Assembly: GCA_002015125.1 (NCBI GenBank)
Contig: MUYB01000012.1
Coordinates: 62,001 to 126,000 of the forward strand
Length of the DNA: 64,000 nucleotides
Direction of reading: 5' to 3'
From: [Haemophilus] felis
GTDB lineage: Bacteria > Pseudomonadota > Gammaproteobacteria > Enterobacterales > Pasteurellaceae
The notes under the pieces were generated by a model. The model did not search any database. It was not told the origin of the DNA and saw only the letters and a program-made list of their open reading frames with translations. The position numbers were made by a program, and so were the translations under genes. Numbering within the stretch: the stretch's first letter is position 1; each line of letters begins with the position of its first letter. Below are positions 56,961 through 64,000 of the stretch, one piece after another.

Positions 56961-57232
56961 TTAAATCACTAAACCTGCAGTTTGCGTTCGCCCAAGCATT
57001 AAATTCATACACTGAATCGCCGCCCCTGACGCCCCCTTGCCCAAATTGTCAAAGCGTGCGGATAACAACAACTGCGTTGGGCTACCCAGCACGAAAATCT
57101 CAAGGCTGTCTTTGCCACTCAACGCATTTGCCGACAAGGTATTATCATCAGGTGCTTGTTGATATGAATGCACCTGAATAAGCGGTGAGTTTTGGTAAAC
57201 GGTTTGCAAATACGCCGCAATTTTTTCCCCCG
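56961..57232 (-). pseudogene. argC: argC 3' fragment, interrupted by Mu-like prophage
   Basis: The host-derived frame encodes only the C-terminal ~90 residues of N-acetyl-gamma-glutamyl-phosphate reductase: EKIAAYLQTVYQNSPLIQV ... KDSLEIFVLG then RFDNLGKGASGAAIQCMNLM. The catalytic Cys and NADP domains are missing. The frame appears to run to 57263 only because phage-end sequence supplies a chance ATG. The predicted prophage terminus TG is at 57233-57234, so argC breaks there. The 5' part should lie beyond the other prophage end. Confidence 0.85.
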
Positions 57233-57331
57233 TGTGGCGCGCCATTAAAACTGCGAAACGCAACCATTAAAACTGCGAATTTTCAGAGTTGCAAAATTTT
57301 CTTAGTTTTAATGGTTCAGAACCCTAAAAAC

Positions 57332-57363
57332 AAAGCCCTTTAAATTCACTTTAAAGGGCTTTT
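57332..57363 (-). terminator. Terminator at the prophage right end
   Basis: AAAGCCCTTTAAA ... TTTAAAGGGCTTT stem, followed on the minus strand by GTTTTTAGG. 8 nt after the methylase stop. Confidence 0.85.
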
Positions 57364-57370
57364 AAATTAC

Positions 57371-58264
57371 CTAAAACTTATACACCAAATTATCCTCATA
57401 CCTCCCTGAATAACTCGCCGAGGCATTCACCACAATTCGCTCCGCGCCTTCAAAGTTCTGCCAGCCTTCTTTCTTGGCTTCAACCATATAATGAATGAAC
57501 CGAATAAACTCACTTTTGGTGGAGCTGAAGAACATATAAGGCGGTTTGGTTAGGTCAATCAGGCGTAGGAAGTCGATTAAATCAAAATAGGTCGCCTGTT
57601 TGTAGCTCTCTTGCCGTGTGCAAAGGTACGGTGGGTCAAGCAGTAGCAGCACTTTTTCTTGGTTGCGGAACTTCGGTAACAGCGAGTGGAATGACTCGCT
57701 AATCACTTCAATGTCGTCAAGGTAGCCTGTGGCTTCAGGATAGTCCGTTTGGCGTACGCAATGCCAAAAATCGTGGCTGAATAGGTCGTCCAGCGAGCCG
57801 ACTTGTTGACCGCTAAACAGCAGCCACGAACTCAAGCAGTTTAGGTCTAAAAAACCGTTGAATGCCTTGATTTTATTGATGATTCCGGCTTTTAATTCCT
57901 TGCTCAATCGTTTGTTTTTTGGTATAACTCCATTGACAATTTGAAAGATTTCTTGGCGCAGTTTATTGGTATCTTTGATGTGTTTTAACCGCTCGGCGTA
58001 GCCGTCAAAGTCATTGTAAATCACGCGCGCCAACGGTTTTTCACGCTTTGCGGTATGGGCAAGCAATCCACTGCCACCGAACACATCAATAATCGTCCAA
58101 CCTTCGTCATTTCCTGCGATATTTTCATTCAACACTTGCACAACGTGCTTCAAAAACATTCGCTTTTGCCCTGTAAAGGGTAGCGGCGCTTGTTTAAAGC
58201 GAGCTAGGCTTCGCTTGCTTGCTTGCTTGCTTGCTTGCTTTGCAATGATATTTTTCTTTCCCAC
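57371..58264 (-). CDS. Phase-variable phage DNA adenine methyltransferase (D12/Dam class)
   Basis: A 297-aa N6-adenine methyltransferase of the alpha (Dam/D12) type. PFTGQKRMFLKHVVQ gives motif X, IIDVFGGSGLLAHTAK motif I (SAM binding), and LLLLDPPYLCTRQESYKQ the catalytic DPPY motif (about 200-215). The GTG start at 58264 has AAGGAG 8 nt upstream and overlaps the previous stop (TAGTG). Codons 9-16 lie in seven exact AAGC repeats (58213-58240) encoding KQASKQAS. Gain or loss of one unit shifts the frame and truncates the protein. As present the gene is ON. The target sequence cannot be read from the DNA. Confidence 0.88.
   Translation of the reverse strand: MGKKNIIAKQASKQASKRSLARFKQAPLPFTGQKRMFLKHVVQVLNENIAGNDEGWTIIDVFGGSGLLAHTAKREKPLARVIYNDFDGYAERLKHIKDTNKLRQEIFQIVNGVIPKNKRLSKELKAGIINKIKAFNGFLDLNCLSSWLLFSGQQVGSLDDLFSHDFWHCVRQTDYPEATGYLDDIEVISESFHSLLPKFRNQEKVLLLLDPPYLCTRQESYKQATYFDLIDFLRLIDLTKPPYMFFSSTKSEFIRFIHYMVEAKKEGWQNFEGAERIVVNASASYSGRYEDNLVYKF
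58213..58240 (-). repeat. Tetranucleotide repeat (AAGC)7 inside the methylase gene
   Basis: Seven contiguous GCTT units on the plus strand (AAGC on the coding strand), 25-52 nt from the start codon. A classical contingency-locus tract that can switch the gene by slipped-strand mispairing. Confidence 0.95.
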
Positions 58265-58740
58265 TATTTCAACTCCTTGATTTTACTAATTTCTGCTAAC
58301 TGGTTCGGGCTGAAACGCCAGCCTTGTTCGCTGTTGAATAGCGCGTTAAAGCACCACTCCGAACAAAAGAACCGCTGCCGTTTCTGCGTAAACCCGAAAA
58401 TTAGCCCTAACGCACCGCGTAGGTCGTAGCCTTTGCCTTTTGTGAGATTGAAATAAAGCACAATTTGGCTCTCGTCCACGCCTTTTAACTCAATCAAATC
58501 CCACTTTGTACTGTCTGCCACATTGATGACTTTCTTGCGCACACCGTTATCGCGTGGGCTTGCTGAATAGCATTCGAACCACTCTTCGAGATGATAGTGG
58601 TCACGAATGCGGCTGTGCTTTACGGCGATTTCGCAGTGACTATATTGCCCCTTAGTCGCTTTACGGATTAGCCAATCTACCCACCGTTCGCGCCAGTTTT
58701 TCGCTTTGCCTTTATAAAGGGCTAGATAGAGCGTTGCCAT
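58264..58740 (-). CDS. Phage papain-like NlpC/YiiX-type protein
   Basis: A 158-aa protein beginning MATLYLALYKGKAKNWRERW. It has GQYSHCEIAV (catalytic-type His) early and RFFCSEWCFNALF (catalytic-type Cys) late, in an order not typical of classical NlpC/P60; this recalls permuted papain folds such as YiiX/YebB. Such proteins may cleave or ligate cell-wall peptides or acyl/amide bonds. The start at 58740 has GGAGAG upstream and overlaps the preceding stop by one base; an earlier Met at 58776 lies inside the neighbouring gene. It sits between the tail assembly protein and the methylase. Confidence 0.7.
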   Translation of the reverse strand: MATLYLALYKGKAKNWRERWVDWLIRKATKGQYSHCEIAVKHSRIRDHYHLEEWFECYSASPRDNGVRKKVINVADSTKWDLIELKGVDESQIVLYFNLTKGKGYDLRGALGLIFGFTQKRQRFFCSEWCFNALFNSEQGWRFSPNQLAEISKIKELK

Positions 58741-59282
58741 TATTGCTCTCCTTTGGGTTGATAAATCGGACTCCAACCACTTGAAAAATCATACTCAAGC
58801 GGCTTGTCCGCCTCTAACATTGCCAAACGGTGTTTCTCTGCGTTGATATGGTCGGCATTTTCGGTCATAACCATTCGCAAAAAAATCTCGTCTAGCAAGG
58901 CGCGGTTAAGTTTTACGAAACTGTTATCTGCGCACTTCCAATCAATATCGCCAACTTTGTCGATAACCTTGTCTAAACCTAAATACTTGGTTTTTTCTTC
59001 CTCGCCAGTTTGAAACCACTTGCCTACACGCTCAATATGAACCCCGCCTAAGCTGTTTTCGTAGCGTTTTTGTTTGATTTTTTCCCAAACTTGCTTTTGG
59101 TGTTCGGCTTTCATTTCTTCTTGCTTCTGGGCGGATAACACCCAGCTTTCTCCGCTCCACTCGTGGTCAGCAGTTGGTGGGGGAATCACCGTAAAGTCGG
59201 GGCTAAGTTCGCCTTCTTCTGTCCACATCAACATCGTCTTGTCCGATTTACGGAATACATATTGCCCTTGATAATTTGCCAT
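58740..59282 (-). CDS. Tail fibre assembly-type protein with DUF4376-like domain
   Basis: A 180-aa protein. The N-terminal part (YVFRKSDKTMLMWTEEGEL, then TADHEWSGESWVLS) resembles tail-fibre assembly proteins. The C-terminal part (KRYENSLGGVHIERVGKWFQT ... LLDEIFLRMVMTENADHINA) matches the DUF4376 pattern found beside phage tail fibres. Starts 2 nt after the tail-fibre gene stop. Probably a chaperone for folding or attachment of the fibre. Confidence 0.75.
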   Translation of the reverse strand: MANYQGQYVFRKSDKTMLMWTEEGELSPDFTVIPPPTADHEWSGESWVLSAQKQEEMKAEHQKQVWEKIKQKRYENSLGGVHIERVGKWFQTGEEEKTKYLGLDKVIDKVGDIDWKCADNSFVKLNRALLDEIFLRMVMTENADHINAEKHRLAMLEADKPLEYDFSSGWSPIYQPKGEQ

Positions 59283-59284
59283 TT

Positions 59285-61507
59285 TTATAACCCTTTTACT
59301 TTAGTGATGATGAAATAAGCCTCACTGTTTACGCTTAAATCCGTAGGGGCATTTTCGGTGAGCGTGATAGTAATGTGATAGCCCGACGTTACCGCAATGC
59401 GTTTGTAGCTGCCGTCTGTATCTGATTTGTACAACAATTCGCCTTTGCCACGTTCTAAAAACATCTTAGATACAGCAAGGGTTATCGTTTTATCGACGAT
59501 AGACTTCATCAACAACGACATTTTTTGAATATTTACCCGCATTTCGGTGAGGTCTGATTTATAACAAACAACCCCTTCTGGCACTTTATCCATATCAATT
59601 TCTTGATTTTGGTAAATCAGTGGTTGATTGCCGCCTTTAGGTTCAGGTAGCATTTCCAGCCTAAAGCCATCAATCTTTGAAAATTGATTAAACTGGCGAA
59701 TCCCTAACGCAAAGGCATTAAATGTCAGCCCTGCAACATTAGAGCCCGATGAAATAATCACTTTGGCAAAGCGTGCCTGATTCGGTTTTGTGTGAAAATT
59801 GATGTTTTGTGAGTTGGCTTGCATAAAATTAAAGCCCTCCGCATCATTCCAATATAGACTACCGCTAAAAATCTCACCAACTTCTACCTTGTTCGTAAGG
59901 CGTTGATTTTGTTCGTTGAAGTAGTACACACTCATTCGGAAATGCGGTTCGGAAGAGCGAAACCACACAATCGGTGATGTTGTTAAGTCAATCAAGGGAG
60001 ATTCATAAATAACGGTATGATTATTCGCAATTTCATATTTCCCATTTGGCAAGCGTTTGAGATTACGCACCCCTGCCATATTACTCAAGCCTAATACACC
60101 GCCAGTCCCTGTGCCAGCCATTGCGATATCTGCTTGCGAGGTAAGGGAAAATAGCGGTACATCTTGGCTATTTTTGGCTGCGATGTGATTAACAGTATTG
60201 CCCAAACCTTCATCATTTACGGTAATGAGATGTGTGCCGTAAGGGTTGTTGGTATAGCCTTTTGACGATTGCCAGCTGGCTTCGATGTGGTTGTTCCACG
60301 AATTTTCAGTAAAGTTGATTTGCAATGTATCGGTATTGACTGAAGGACGGCGTTCAAAACGAAATCCATTAAACTGGTTGCTTGAGCCATTGCAATAAAT
60401 TTCGCCTTTGCCTTCCATACAGCCGCGGTTGAATACGTTGTGGTTGTGGAGATAATCGCCATCAAGCACGATTTTATGGCAACGGTTCAGATTAAACATA
60501 TTCTCGTTAATCCAACCGCCATTTTCGCCAAAGAGTTCAATGGTGTTGATATACTTAAAATTGAACGTGGAATAGGCACTAGAATAGTTGTTGTTATACT
60601 GACTGCCTGCGGTGGCATCGGCATAAATCTGCACATAGTCCGCGCGGTTGATGTTAATATGCTGACCTTTTGCCCCGATGATTTGGATCAGCGGCGCACG
60701 GCGGTTGCTGATTTGCATACCTGCCGAGCGAATAACCTCATCAATTTGCTGTGTCGGGTTGTTGTCATTGTTGCCAGCACCGCCCAAAATCAAGCCAATC
60801 CCGTTATGCCCTACGATAAACTTCGCGCGAGTCGCCTCCACTTTACAATGGCGAAAGCTCACCGTTGAACTGAGATAAAACTCGCCACAAAGCGACAAGG
60901 TTTTACCCCATTGTTTTTGACAATGTACCGCAGCCGCATTAAGTGCAGGGGCTGCATCTGTAACACCATCAGCCACTGCACCAAAATCAAAGGCGGAAAT
61001 CTCGTTGCCTAGCACGCGTTTCCAGCGTCCAGCATTACCACCATTCACAACGAAGCACAAACCGCCATCATCAGGTGTGACCAAATCCTGTAAATCTGCC
61101 ACAAACTCCCCACCGCCCGTTGTGCCGCCTGCGTAGTAGGATTTCACTAGAATACGCTGACCGTGCCCCGTTGGGCGAATGGTACGGAGTTGTTCGACTG
61201 ATTCGGCTTGACCAACGAGCTTAAAGCCATCTACTTGCCCTAATTGCTCAAGATATTCTCTCGCTTTCCCTTCAGACATTTTACGAATAGCCTGTGCAAT
61301 CTGATTTAACTGCCCTTTATCAGGCGCAATGCCTGCTTCATCAAGTACATTTAATAGTTCTGCCTGCACGATGTTGAACCAATCTGCACCAGGGTAGCTG
61401 ATTGCGTTGCCGTGTCCGCCTTCGGTAAACCATAGGCGTTGGTGGCTGCGTAATGGGGCGATGGTAGGGAGATTTGAGATCCCTGACTCATTATCTAAAT
61501 GGAACAT
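59285..61507 (-). CDS. Phage tail fibre protein with pectate-lyase-like beta-helix
   Basis: A 740-aa protein. The N-terminal baseplate-attachment part (IAPLRSHQRLWFTEGGHGNA ... GQLNQIAQAIRKM) is typical of Mu/P2-type fibres. From about residue 172 the sequence FDFGAVADGVTDAAPALNAA starts a pectate-lyase/parallel beta-helix region seen in receptor-binding or depolymerase tail spikes. The C-terminal ~250 residues are probably receptor-binding. No invertible G-segment-like second fibre set is visible. Overlaps the upstream baseplate gene by one base. Confidence 0.85.
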   Translation of the reverse strand: MFHLDNESGISNLPTIAPLRSHQRLWFTEGGHGNAISYPGADWFNIVQAELLNVLDEAGIAPDKGQLNQIAQAIRKMSEGKAREYLEQLGQVDGFKLVGQAESVEQLRTIRPTGHGQRILVKSYYAGGTTGGGEFVADLQDLVTPDDGGLCFVVNGGNAGRWKRVLGNEISAFDFGAVADGVTDAAPALNAAAVHCQKQWGKTLSLCGEFYLSSTVSFRHCKVEATRAKFIVGHNGIGLILGGAGNNDNNPTQQIDEVIRSAGMQISNRRAPLIQIIGAKGQHININRADYVQIYADATAGSQYNNNYSSAYSTFNFKYINTIELFGENGGWINENMFNLNRCHKIVLDGDYLHNHNVFNRGCMEGKGEIYCNGSSNQFNGFRFERRPSVNTDTLQINFTENSWNNHIEASWQSSKGYTNNPYGTHLITVNDEGLGNTVNHIAAKNSQDVPLFSLTSQADIAMAGTGTGGVLGLSNMAGVRNLKRLPNGKYEIANNHTVIYESPLIDLTTSPIVWFRSSEPHFRMSVYYFNEQNQRLTNKVEVGEIFSGSLYWNDAEGFNFMQANSQNINFHTKPNQARFAKVIISSGSNVAGLTFNAFALGIRQFNQFSKIDGFRLEMLPEPKGGNQPLIYQNQEIDMDKVPEGVVCYKSDLTEMRVNIQKMSLLMKSIVDKTITLAVSKMFLERGKGELLYKSDTDGSYKRIAVTSGYHITITLTENAPTDLSVNSEAYFIITKVKGL

Positions 61508-62109
61508 TATTTGCTGTCCTCTTCATAAATAAAAACCAGTTCTAAATGCGCGTAGGCATAACGATTGAGCAAACATTCTAATTCTTTGTTGCGTTCAAAT
61601 AGCACAAGGTGCTTGCGTACATCATCTAAGCAAGTGGCATAACGCACAGGCGACATTGCTGGGGTGTAGATAAAAATGCGCCACGCGTTCGCTTGCTCAT
61701 ACAAGGGATAGGTACAATCACGCAAGCAATGATGTGGGAAATGATTAACCACTCGCACCTTAAACCCAGCCCTTTTCGCTACGTCTTCCAAAAACAACTT
61801 GCTATTTGAGCCGACCTCATCTTCTTTTTCCTGAACCTGTTGCTGGCGTTGCTCAAGGCTTTTTCCTTCGATTTTTCGACCGCACTCTGGCAGCCCGAAA
61901 TAGCCTTCCCAATCTTCAAGCAACAACTTGGCACGCACAGGAAAACGCTCGTCCATCAGTTGATGCGCGGTTACATTAACCCGAGCCAATTCTTCACAAT
62001 GCACCGCCAGCACTTTCGCTAAATTGCCGTCTAAACTGCGCTGCCACGCACGCCCTTGGGGGAGCAATTTCAAGGCTGCCAGCAGATAATCTTCGCGCTT
62101 TATAGCCAT
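61507..62109 (-). CDS. Baseplate-associated protein, Mu gp48 / YmfQ (DUF2313) type
   Basis: A 200-aa protein: [18 protein letters not shown] at the start, then [26 protein letters not shown], the hallmark of the DUF2313/YmfQ family (Mu gp48, P2 I-like), which connects tail fibres to the baseplate wedge. It overlaps the gp47 homologue start-to-stop by about 10 bases and the tail-fibre gene by one, forming one tightly packed transcript. Confidence 0.88.
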   Translation of the reverse strand: MAIKREDYLLAALKLLPQGRAWQRSLDGNLAKVLAVHCEELARVNVTAHQLMDERFPVRAKLLLEDWEGYFGLPECGRKIEGKSLEQRQQQVQEKEDEVGSNSKLFLEDVAKRAGFKVRVVNHFPHHCLRDCTYPLYEQANAWRIFIYTPAMSPVRYATCLDDVRKHLVLFERNKELECLLNRYAYAHLELVFIYEEDSK

Positions 62110-63167
62110 TCAATTTCCCCCAACACCGCAATGGTGTTAATCGGCAGTTGCACATCTTCGCTTGGTTCATAGACGGAGTTATCACGCTCGCCAATCACGT
62201 TAGAAATTGCGGCGCGAATATGCGAAAGGTAAATAATACCCTCGCTTTCCACCTGTTGCAGAAGCTGGCTTAAGGCTTGCTTGACGGTTTTCTTTAAGCC
62301 GTCCGTGTTCGGGTCAAGGCGAATACGGAAGTTAATTGGTTGCAATTTGGGTGCAAATACATACAGCTCAACATTCGCAGGCATACCTTCAAATTGGCGT
62401 GTGGTTTCGTTGTAATGCCCTTCGATGTAAGCTCTCACCCGAGCTAAATCTTGTGCTTTTGGTAAAATATCCGCTTGCTCGTCCATAACAAATGCCACAC
62501 CCACCGTACCTAACCCACGATAACGAGGGAAACACCACGCCCTTGTCACACCAGCCACCTCTGTTGCCCAACGCACATAATCGTGCTTTGAGCCACCCGC
62601 AGGTGGGTATTGCACTCGGAAAATCAAACGAGAGAGCAAGCTAGACAGGCTTTCCATATCGGCACCACCACTCATCGCTTGCACCTTGGCTTGTGCTTTC
62701 AAATTTAAAATGGCACTGGTCAGTTGTACCTGTGTGTTTTCAGGCAGATTGCCTGTCGCACCGTCTTCCTTTGCTTCAACGGTCAGTACATAATCGCCAG
62801 CCTCATCAATCTCCACGCTTTCTGTGGTCAGCAACACCACACCGTTATACGCCTCAAAGGGCGTATCTTGTGCAATATGGGTCGCCCCTGTAGCGGTGAC
62901 GATAATTTCCCCTGTTGCTGTGGAAGCTGCTTTACGAACAATGCCTTTCATCGCCGCATATTCAATCAGGTATTCTTCATCGGCAGTGGTAGGGATAATT
63001 TGCTGTGCCAACCAGCTTAAATGCTGATGTTCAGATGCACTTAATGCCGCATTGATACGATTTAACACCATCAGCACAGCATTCATCTGCACATTCGGCA
63101 AATGGAATTGAATATCTTGCTGACCTTGTTTAATCAGCTCAGAAAGTGTAGGAGATTGATAGGGCAT
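62100..63167 (-). CDS. Baseplate wedge protein, Mu gp47 / baseplate J family
   Basis: A 355-aa protein with [27 protein letters not shown] N-terminus, a central [20 protein letters not shown] beta domain and [13 protein letters not shown] near the C-terminus. This is the baseplate J (Mu gp47) family that forms the baseplate wedge of contractile tails. Its ATG overlaps the stop of the gp46 homologue by one base. Confidence 0.92.
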   Translation of the reverse strand: MPYQSPTLSELIKQGQQDIQFHLPNVQMNAVLMVLNRINAALSASEHQHLSWLAQQIIPTTADEEYLIEYAAMKGIVRKAASTATGEIIVTATGATHIAQDTPFEAYNGVVLLTTESVEIDEAGDYVLTVEAKEDGATGNLPENTQVQLTSAILNLKAQAKVQAMSGGADMESLSSLLSRLIFRVQYPPAGGSKHDYVRWATEVAGVTRAWCFPRYRGLGTVGVAFVMDEQADILPKAQDLARVRAYIEGHYNETTRQFEGMPANVELYVFAPKLQPINFRIRLDPNTDGLKKTVKQALSQLLQQVESEGIIYLSHIRAAISNVIGERDNSVYEPSEDVQLPINTIAVLGEIEWL

Positions 63168-63568
63168 TATGCTGTCCAGATTGCTTTAAATTCACGTTGC
63201 TCACTTGAGCCATCTAATAATTTAATCGCAACAGACAACAACAAAACAGAAGGGAAAGGATTGGTGGCATTAACCACGATAGATTGCACAAGTCGCTCAT
63301 CCAGCAACCATTGCAATGCTTCTTCGGCATATCGCTTAGCATCAGCTAATACACTACTCAGTTGTTTTTCTCGGTCAAGTAACCAAAGTTTAGACCCCAT
63401 TGGGCGACCGTATGAATCGCCCCACCAGCCACGTTGCCCATCTACGCGTAAATCGGTAAACAGGCTAATAATCACGGCATTGGTCAGGCTGTCATCAAAC
63501 ATTAACTGGTTCACGTCAATGGCGATGTCACCGTTGCCATCAATCCACGTTAATGCAATATCACTCAT
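63167..63568 (-). CDS. Baseplate protein, Mu gp46 family
   Basis: A 133-aa protein: DIALTWIDGNGDIAIDVNQL, then FTDLRVDGQRGWWGDSYGRP and GSKLWLLDREK. This is the diagnostic pattern of the phage GP46 family, a baseplate wedge component. It overlaps the upstream gp45 homologue (ATGA) and the downstream gp47 gene. Confidence 0.95.
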   Translation of the reverse strand: MSDIALTWIDGNGDIAIDVNQLMFDDSLTNAVIISLFTDLRVDGQRGWWGDSYGRPMGSKLWLLDREKQLSSVLADAKRYAEEALQWLLDERLVQSIVVNATNPFPSVLLLSVAIKLLDGSSEQREFKAIWTA

Positions 63569-64000
63569 TTCGGGGTTCCTGTCTCTTTGTTACCTTGCTC
63601 AACACCTGTATGCGTATGGCTTGCACCACTAATCCCAGCTGATTGATGATCTGCTGCGTTACTTACACCTACTATATCCACATTGCCAGTAAATTGCGTT
63701 TGCGGGCTTTCAAACACCACCTCATCCGCTTTTACTCTGTATTTTTTACAAGTCAAAATCGCCTCGCCATTTTCAGTGAGTAACAACTGATGCCCTTCGG
63801 CGTGATACAGCACCGAATCACCCGCTTTAAGCTCTGTGGGGCGACTCTCTTTATCATCCACCACCAACGCCACCAAGTGCGACCGTTTGCCGCCCACGCT
63901 GACTAAAATGGTTTCGCCACCAAAAGGCACGCTGGAATGCCCGTAATTTTGAAAGCGTTCCACATCGTCCACCACTTCATCGGCCTGGATCTGCACTTGC
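63565..64000 (-). CDS. Baseplate spike protein, Mu gp45 / gpV type (partial)
   Basis: The C-terminal ~145 residues visible: FQNYGHSSVPFGGETILVSV, then ADHQSAGISGASHTHTG, the beta-helical spike with His-rich metal-binding tip. This fits Mu gp45, the membrane-piercing spike. The frame stays open through the window edge, so the true start lies outside; the GTG at 63996 is probably internal. Confidence 0.9.
   Translation of the reverse strand, partial: QVQIQADEVVDDVERFQNYGHSSVPFGGETILVSVGGKRSHLVALVVDDKESRPTELKAGDSVLYHAEGHQLLLTENGEAILTCKKYRVKADEVVFESPQTQFTGNVDIVGVSNAADHQSAGISGASHTHTGVEQGNKETGTPK

Larger units (their letters stand above)
57233..64000. mobile_element. Mu-like transposable prophage, right-end portion
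   Basis: From TG at 57233 the sequence contains two copies of CCATTAAAACTGCGAA exactly 22 bp apart (57242-57257, 57264-57279). This is the spacing and GCGAA core of the MuA R1/R2 sites, and the first GCGAA falls at the same distance from the end as in Mu. A third, inverted copy (TTAGTTTTAATGG) lies at 57303-57315. Genes inward are baseplate, tail fibre and accessory genes in Mu order, all on the minus strand. The other end is outside the window. Confidence 0.88.

Noticed and set aside
57233..57263. argC fragment extending to an ATG at 57263
   Set aside because: The first codons come from prophage-end repeats, not from ArgC. The ATG is created by the junction.

Overview
The window looks like a Pasteurellaceae chromosome, probably from the group that includes Haemophilus, Avibacterium and Aggregatibacter. 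The block folK-pcnB-dksA / rec2(comEC)-msbA-lpxK-ycaR-kdsB-(island)-uvrC follows the order I remember from H. influenzae. Several copies of the 9-bp Haemophilus-type DNA uptake signal AAGTGCGGT are present (45053, 50103, 50466, 51534). VapD homologues, an HI1419-type toxin and MetJ boxes also fit. The species cannot be fixed from this sequence alone.

Left accessory region (1-3777). It carries an HI1419-like toxin, a 31-codon micro-ORF, an internally deleted IS200/IS605 remnant that keeps a tnpB 3' end, and vapD. Three tandem copies follow of an unrecognised two-gene cassette: a ~74-aa membrane protein plus a 27-40-aa single-helix peptide. A dispersed composite repeat (TTCAGGG-type heptamers, a common core, TCTGTCC-type heptamers, and in two copies a hairpin) punctuates this region and returns just past the giant gene.

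Giant adhesin (3787-25224). A single uninterrupted 7,145-codon gene encodes a trimeric autotransporter. It has an ESPR signal peptide, three YadA-type heads with necks, a very long repetitive stalk and a C-terminal YadA anchor. Codon usage changes inside the gene indicate mosaic assembly.

Housekeeping core (25418-45081). The order is recB-recD, grxB, a DMT transporter, ubiX, sanA (convergent), metX with three MetJ boxes, a probable small RNA, an unknown gene with a 37-bp duplication across its start, folK, pcnB (apparent AUU start), dksA, rec2 for DNA uptake, then the lipid A/Kdo operon msbA-lpxK-ycaR-kdsB.

Island between kdsB and uvrC (45101-50005). It holds a second, longer VapD homologue, a restriction-methylase fusion with its specificity subunit (BcgI/type I-like; the S gene has lost a recognisable start), and a DUF1778-GNAT (TacA/TacT-like) toxin-antitoxin pair with a palindromic operator in its promoter.

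Right part (50071-57232). This contains uvrC, msrA, ttcA and an arginine cluster argC'-argJ-argB-argD. argC is cut by the right end of a Mu-like prophage.

Prophage (57233 to beyond 64000). It shows Mu-type baseplate genes (gp45-48 types), a tail fibre, an assembly protein, a papain-like NlpC/YiiX-type protein, and last a Dam/D12-class adenine methyltransferase whose 5' end contains seven AAGC repeats. That makes a phase-variable phage methylase in the position where Mu carries mom.
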